Part shown: piece by piece, positions 59,895-64,000 of the stretch
Position numbering within the stretch: the stretch's first letter is position 1
Layout: each line of letters begins with the position of its first letter
NCBI RefSeq assembly: GCF_005239125.1
Contig: NZ_SZYE01000001.1
Coordinates: 23,889-87,888, forward strand
DNA: 64,000 nt
Origin: Cellulomonas hominis
GTDB taxonomy: Bacteria; Actinomycetota; Actinomycetes; Actinomycetales; Cellulomonadaceae
Reading direction: 5' to 3'
Notes under the pieces: generated by a model
Seen by the model: only the letters and a program-made list of their open reading frames with translations
Told to the model about the DNA's origin: nothing
The model's database searches: none
Program-made: the position numbers and the translations under genes

Positions 59895-61066
59895 CCGAGC
59901 CGACCACCACCCCCGCCACCGACGAGGTGTCGGGCGCCGTGCTGTCCCCGCTGCACGCGGAGCACGTCGCGCTCGGGGCCACCATGACGCCGTTCGCCGG
60001 CTGGCTGATGCCGCTGCGCTACGCGGGCGACCTGGGCGAGCACCAGGCCGTCCGCACGGCCGCCGGGCTGTTCGACCTGTCCCACATGGGCGAGCTGCAC
60101 GTCGACGGCCCCGGTGCGGGTGCGGGGCTGGACCACGCGCTGGTCGGGAACATCTCCGGCCTCGCGGTCGGCCGTGCCCGCTACACGATGGTCGTCCAGG
60201 AGGACGGCGGCATCCTCGACGACCTGATCGTCTACCGGCTCGGCGACGAGGAGTACCTGGTCGTCGCGAACGCGTCGAACGTGGCGGTCGTGGCGGGCGC
60301 GCTGGCCGAGCGGCTCGCGCCGTTCGACGCCTCGCTCACCGACCGGTCCCTGGAGACGGCGCTGATCGCGGTGCAGGGCCCGCGGGCGGCCGAGATCGTG
60401 GTCGGCCTCACCGACCCGGCGCACGCCGACGCGGTCCGCGACGTGAAGTACTACGCGGGCGTCCCGGCGACGGTCGGCGGCGTCGAGGCGCTCGTCGCCC
60501 GCACCGGCTACACCGGGGAGGACGGCTTCGAGCTGTTCGTGCCCGCGGACGCGGCGCCGGGCCTGTGGCGCGACCTGCTCGCCGCCGGCACCCCGCTCGG
60601 CCTGGTGCCGGCGGGGCTGTCCGCCCGGGACAGCCTCCGGCTGGAGGCCGGGATGCCGCTGTACGGCAACGAGCTCGACACCACGACCGCCCCGCACGAC
60701 GCGGGCCTCGGCCGGGTGGTGCGCCTGGACAAGACGACCGCCGACGGCGAGCCGCTGCCGTTCGTCGGCCGCGCCGCGCTGGCGTCCCGGGCGCACGCGA
60801 ACCCGTCCCGGGTGCTGGTCGGCCTGGTGGGCTCCGGGCGGCGTGCGGCCCGGCACGGGTACGAGGTGCTGACCTCGACCGCGGACGACGCCGTGGCGGT
60901 CGGCCGGGTGACCTCCGGCGCCCCGTCCCCGACCCTGGGCACGCCGATCGCGATGGCCTACGTGACGCCCGAGGTCAGCGCCGAGGGCACGGAACTGGCC
61001 GTGGACGTGCGGGGCCGGCGCGAGCCGGTCCGCGTCGTCGCGCTGCCGTTCTACCGTCGGTCCTGA
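59891..61066 (+). CDS. gcvT: Aminomethyltransferase, T protein of the glycine cleavage system
   Basis: A 391-residue folate-dependent enzyme. [56 protein letters not shown] and [20 protein letters not shown] are conserved. The GTG overlaps the gcvP stop by 4 nt. It releases ammonia and forms 5,10-methylene-THF from the GcvH intermediate. Confidence 0.96.
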
Positions 61067-61135
61067 CCGCGCCCGCCCGCCCCCCTTCCCCCGCCCGCCG
61101 AGCGTCCCGCTCGCGAGAACCCCGGAGTGCACCCC

Positions 61136-61507
61136 ATGAGCGACGTCCCCACGAACCTGCAGTACACCGCCGAGCACGAGTGGATCGACGGCGCGGAGCC
61201 CGCCACCGTCGGCATCACCAAGAACGCCGCCGACGCGCTCGGCGACATCGTCTACCTGGAGCTGCCGACCGTCGGCAGCGAGATCGCGGCGGGCGCGGTC
61301 GTCGGCGAGGTGGAGTCGACGAAGTCGGTGTCCGAGCTGTACTCCCCGGTGGCCGGCACCGTGGTCGAGGTGAACCAGGAGGCGGTGGACGAGCCGTCCG
61401 TCGTCAACGGCGACCCGTACGGCGCCGGCTGGCTGTTCCGGGTGGACGTCACCAGCACCGGGCCGCTGCTGTCCGCCGAGGAGTACGCGGCGACGCTCAC
61501 GGACTGA
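61136..61507 (+). CDS. gcvH: Glycine cleavage system H protein
   Basis: A 123-residue lipoyl carrier. [20 protein letters not shown] starts it and the lipoylated Lys lies in [20 protein letters not shown]. An alternative GTG start at 61127 is in frame; ATG 61136 fits the family better. It is 69 bp after gcvT, the only non-overlapping junction in the gcvPTH run. Confidence 0.96.
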   Translation: MSDVPTNLQYTAEHEWIDGAEPATVGITKNAADALGDIVYLELPTVGSEIAAGAVVGEVESTKSVSELYSPVAGTVVEVNQEAVDEPSVVNGDPYGAGWLFRVDVTSTGPLLSAEEYAATLTD

Positions 61508-61585
61508 GACTCCCCCGGACGGCGGTTAGCCCGTTCGGGTGTTTCTGAGGGGACTCTCAGGAGACCGCTTCCCGCACGGTGACCA

Positions 61586-61599
61586 GGGACTTCGGTCCT
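61586..61599. promoter_or_regulatory. GGGAC-type dyad upstream of the LuxR gene
   Basis: GGGACTTCGGTCCT is nearly palindromic and similar in core (GGGACTT...GGTCC/GGCCC) to DevR/OsdR-type boxes of actinobacteria. It lies 158 bp before the small LuxR gene. The similarity is recalled, not searched. Confidence 0.3.
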
Positions 61600-61756
61600 A
61601 GCACATGGGCCCGAGGTCCCGCATCCTCCGGACCCTCCGCAGAACGGGTGAGAAACCAACTGCGATCACGGCGACCACACTTGCCGATCAACACCGGTAG
61701 ACGGCCGCCGGAGACCACCAGCAGCCGGGACTCGCCACATGCAACCGGAGGACCAG

Positions 61757-61996
61757 ATGGCCACCCTGGAGATCGCCCCCACCGCGTCCACCAGCATCCT
61801 GGGTGAGCCGCTCACGACCCGTGAGCGGGTCGTCCTCGCCGAGCTGGCGGAGGACGTCACTCTCGAGGACATCGCCCGCAAGCTGTTCGTCACGCGCAAC
61901 ACCGTGAAGTCGCAGGTGCGGTCGGTGTACCGCAAGATCGGCGTCTCCACGCGGGCCGAGGCGGTCGCCTGGGCCGAGGCCGCCGGCATCCGCTGA
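61757..61996 (+). CDS. Small LuxR-type helix-turn-helix protein
   Basis: A 79-residue protein that is essentially one LuxR HTH: LTTRERVVLAELAEDVTLED and IARKLFVTRNTVKSQVRSVYR with a C-terminal helix. GGAGG precedes ATG 61757. There is no receiver or ATPase domain, so it is either constitutive or controlled by dimer partners. The upstream 249-bp spacer holds the GGGAC-type dyad but no other gene. Target unknown. Confidence 0.85.
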   Translation: MATLEIAPTASTSILGEPLTTRERVVLAELAEDVTLEDIARKLFVTRNTVKSQVRSVYRKIGVSTRAEAVAWAEAAGIR

Positions 61997-62114
61997 CGCC
62001 CCGCCCCCGCGCAGGGGGCGCCGGCACCCGGGGCCGCGACCCGCCACCACGGCGGGTCGCGGCCCTGCGTCGTCCCGGTCCCGCCCGGCCGAGGTCGACG
62101 GGGCGCGGCTCGTG

Positions 62115-62151
62115 GCATATCGTCCATCGATAACATCGATCCTCGATATGC
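62115..62151. promoter_or_regulatory. Nested palindromes at the DUF2975/XRE promoter
   Basis: Outer arms GCATATCG (62115-62122) and CGATATGC (62144-62151) enclose two ATCGAT copies (62126, 62135) around TAACAT. It is the most AT-rich spot of the right half, 12 bp before ATG 62163. It is probably the operator of the XRE protein encoded downstream. Confidence 0.6.
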
Positions 62152-62162
62152 ATGGAGCTGAC

Positions 62163-62774
62163 ATGACGACGACCCGCGCGCCGTGGTTCACCAGCCGGTC
62201 CGACCTGCTGTCCGTGCTGGTGGTGGGCGGACTGGTCATCGTCTGGCAGGCGATCGGGCTGATCGCCTCGGTGGCCAGGATCGCGCCGAACAGCGACGCG
62301 CCCGTGGACGTGCTGCTGATGGGTGCCCCGGTGGAGCTGCCGCTGGGCCCCGACGGCGCCCCGCTCGCGGCCACCGTCGACTCCGCGACGCTGACCGTGT
62401 CCGACATGCCGATCGCCACGCACCTGGCGGCGATCGGCGCGGCCGCCGTGCCGCCCCTCGCCACCATCGGCGTCACGGTGTGCGTCCTGCTGCTGTGCCG
62501 CCGGATGCTCGCGGGGCAGTTCTTCTCCGGCACGATCACCCGCCTGATCACGGCGGTGTCGCTGCTGATCGCCGGCGGCTGGGTCGCCTGGTTCGGCTGC
62601 TCGGTGCTGGCGTCCAACGGGGTCCTGGCGCTGGTCGCCGACCGGGCGCTCGCGGAGCAGATCACCTTCCAGGTGTCCTGGACCCCCATCCTCACCTCGA
62701 TGGCCGTCGGCGCCCTCGCGGCGGCGTTCCACGCGGGCGAGAAGCTGCAGCGCGACACCGAGGGCCTCGTCTGA
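62163..62774 (+). CDS. DUF2975 family membrane protein
   Basis: A 203-residue protein with four membrane helices (RSDLLSVLVVGGLVIVWQAI, IGAAAVPPLATIGVTVCVLL, LITAVSLLIAGGWVAWFGCS and ILTSMAVGALAAAFHAGEKL). FFSGTITRLI and the closing GEKLQRDTEGLV are DUF2975 features. GGAGC precedes the ATG. Its stop overlaps the XRE start (TGATG). Such pairs are common; the function is unknown. Confidence 0.88.
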   Translation: MTTTRAPWFTSRSDLLSVLVVGGLVIVWQAIGLIASVARIAPNSDAPVDVLLMGAPVELPLGPDGAPLAATVDSATLTVSDMPIATHLAAIGAAAVPPLATIGVTVCVLLLCRRMLAGQFFSGTITRLITAVSLLIAGGWVAWFGCSVLASNGVLALVADRALAEQITFQVSWTPILTSMAVGALAAAFHAGEKLQRDTEGLV

Positions 62775-63004
62775 TGCCGCCCCAGGACGACGCGGGCCGG
62801 ATCCACTGCCGGCTCGACGAGCTGCTCGCGGAGCGCGGGATGACGCTCGCCCGGCTCGCCGAGCTGGTCGGCGTGACCGTCGTGAACCTGTCGGTGCTGA
62901 AGAACGACCGGGCGCGCGCCATCCGGTTCTCGACGCTGACCGCCGTCTGCGACGTGCTCGGCTGCCAGGTCGGCGACCTCCTGGTGGTCGCCCCGCGGCC
63001 CTAG
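62774..63004 (+). CDS. XRE/Cro-type small HTH regulator
   Basis: A 76-residue protein consisting of one HTH_3/HTH_26-like domain: LDELLAERGMTLARLAELVG, VTVVNLSVLKNDRARAIRFS and TLTAVCDVLGCQVGDLLVV. The last two motifs are typical of regulators coupled to DUF2975 proteins. It probably represses its own operon through the nested ATCGAT palindromes. The last 4 bases overlap the end of the convergent LysR gene. Confidence 0.9.
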   Translation: MPPQDDAGRIHCRLDELLAERGMTLARLAELVGVTVVNLSVLKNDRARAIRFSTLTAVCDVLGCQVGDLLVVAPRP

Positions 63005-63927
63005 CCCGGGGTGGTCGCGCGGACCACGTGCGCGGCGAGGTCCCGCGCGGCGGGCGCGGGCTGCCGGGACCGCGCCCAGACCATGCGGAGCGTGCGGCTC
63101 AGGTCCACGCCGTCGACGGGCACCCGGACCAGGTCGCCGCGGGCGACCTCGTCCGCGACGGTGAGCCGGGACAGCACGGCCGCGGCGCCGCCGCCCCGGA
63201 CCACGTTCTTCACCGCGGACGTCGACCCGAGCTGGGCCGGTGAGCCGGAGAGCGGGTGGCCGGCGGCGGCGAGCGCGCGCTCCAGCACCGCGCGGGTGCC
63301 CGACCCCGCCTCCCGGACGGCGAGCGGGGCGCCGGCCAGCTCGGCCGCGGTGACCGGCCGGCGGCGGCGCGCCCACGGGTGGCCGGGCGCCACGACGACG
63401 ACCAGCTCGTCGTCGCCCACGGAGCGGGCGTCCAGGCCGTCGGCGACGTCGGGGCCCTCGACGAAGCCGAGGTCCGCGCGGCCGTGCAGCACCGCGTCCA
63501 CCACGTCCCGGGAGTTCGCCACGACGAGGTCGACGAGGGCCGACCCCGCGGGCCGCGACGCGAGCCACCCCGGCACCAGGTACTCCGCGATGCTCAGGCT
63601 CGCCGCGACCTGGACCCGGCCCTGCCGGGCGGTGCGTAGGGCCGCGACCTCCCGCTCCAGGGCGTCGGAGGCGGCGAGCACGTCGCGCGCCCGGGCGAGC
63701 AGGGCGGTGCCGGCGGGGGTCAGGCTCGTGCCGGACGCGGCGCGGGTGACCAGGGTGAGGCCCGTCTGCCGCTCGAGGCGACGCAGGCCCGTGCTGACCG
63801 AGGGCTGGGCGAGCCCGAGGGCGCGGGCGGCGGCCGACAGCGACCCGTGCGCGTCGACGGCGGCGAGCAGCTTGCGCGGCCAACCCGACGACCCCGCGCC
63901 CGGACAACCCGAGCACCCCGGCCGCAC
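63001..63927 (-). CDS. LysR-family transcriptional regulator, start uncertain
   Basis: A regulator with an N-terminal HTH (SLSAAARALGLAQPSVSTGL) and a LysR effector domain (RVQVAASLSIAEYLVPGWLA, GRADLGFVEGPDVADG, REAGSGTRAVLERALAAAGH). The effector region is like those of CysB/CbbR-type proteins, maybe of the YeiE group. The HTH is normally preceded by only 5-10 residues; here the residues before LLAAVDAHG (GSSGWPRK and upstream) look unnatural, and the other strand codes strongly over the same bases. GTG 63927 is only a placeholder start. Confidence 0.75.
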   Translation of the reverse strand: MRPGCSGCPGAGSSGWPRKLLAAVDAHGSLSAAARALGLAQPSVSTGLRRLERQTGLTLVTRAASGTSLTPAGTALLARARDVLAASDALEREVAALRTARQGRVQVAASLSIAEYLVPGWLASRPAGSALVDLVVANSRDVVDAVLHGRADLGFVEGPDVADGLDARSVGDDELVVVVAPGHPWARRRRPVTAAELAGAPLAVREAGSGTRAVLERALAAAGHPLSGSPAQLGSTSAVKNVVRGGGAAAVLSRLTVADEVARGDLVRVPVDGVDLSRTLRMVWARSRQPAPAARDLAAHVVRATTPG

Positions 63928-64000
63928 CCGCGCAGCCGACCGCCCCGAGCAAGGCGGCGCTGGTGAACCCCACCAGCCGCTACTTCGGCATGTACACCGA
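63870..64000 (+). pseudogene. 5'-less fragment of a secreted protein running off the window
   Basis: Plus-strand frame 63870-64000 reads Ala/Asn/Pro/Thr-rich linker sequence (NPTTPRPDNPSTPAAPAQP) and then SRYFGMYT. I recall RYFGVYT-type starts in secreted GH26-like hydrolases. No ATG or GTG precedes it in frame before the stop at 63795, and no signal peptide is visible. If real, it is 5'-truncated at about 63.88 kb or has a frameshift. Confidence 0.4.

Overview
This 64 kb window is very GC-rich actinobacterial chromosome. The gene content and order point to Micrococcales, most likely Cellulomonadaceae: gyrA, a DUF3566 gene, tRNA-Ile, a 39-residue DLW-39 gene and tRNA-Ala, followed by cyclophilin, rhomboid, crgA, DUF881, class E sortase and pabA, and then the fhaA-fhaB-pstP-rodA-pbpA-pknA-pknB operon. 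Because gyrA lies at the left edge, the window probably starts a few kb from oriC. The genus call is inference.

Layout. (1) 0-20.4 kb is the conserved oriC-proximal core: DNA topology, three tRNAs, the elongation/division kinase operon on the minus strand, and the CrgA/sortase/PabA cluster. It is interrupted by an AraC regulator, a small Usp gene and a DUF559 gene. Two of these loci carry copies of a four-box palindromic repeat with fixed 19/20/19 bp geometry. (2) 20.4-27.0 kb is a lower-GC accessory island just downstream of tRNA-Leu. A duplicated terminator bounds it, and truncated gene remnants sit at both ends. Its core is a minus-strand three-gene cluster: two large paralogous proteins that join PIN nuclease-like, GNAT acetyltransferase-like and PUA/ASCH-like modules, plus a stand-alone ASCH protein. 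This is the best candidate here for an undescribed system, possibly RNA- or tRNA-directed. (3) 27.6-35.2 kb is a stress and signalling block: an SRPBCC protein, a membrane exporter-like protein, two NarL-type two-component systems, and a small alarmone synthetase followed by two tiny proteins and a universal stress protein. (4) 35.2-48.7 kb holds mixed single-gene functions: YdeI-like, DUF1206, two dihydrofolate reductase-like proteins, a flavin monooxygenase, a GH114 lipoprotein, an LAVTG-anchored surface protein with a divergent winged-helix regulator, a TetR-controlled hydrolase and methionine aminopeptidase. (5) 48.7-64 kb contains a SulP transporter, a low-Mr phosphatase, an aminotransferase, a zinc-ribbon gene split by an in-frame amber codon, an LDH-like/ACT pair, a secreted metzincin with DUF4214-like repeats, the glycine-riboswitch-controlled gcvPTH cluster, a small LuxR protein, a DUF2975/XRE pair and a LysR gene that abuts the window edge.

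Cross-cutting points. At least fourteen genes have a TANNNT-like -10 hexamer ending 6-7 nt before the start codon and no Shine-Dalgarno, which indicates widespread leaderless transcription. The class E sortase near 8 kb and the LAVTG surface protein near 41 kb are a plausible enzyme-substrate pair. All functions are inferred from reading the sequence; no searches were run.
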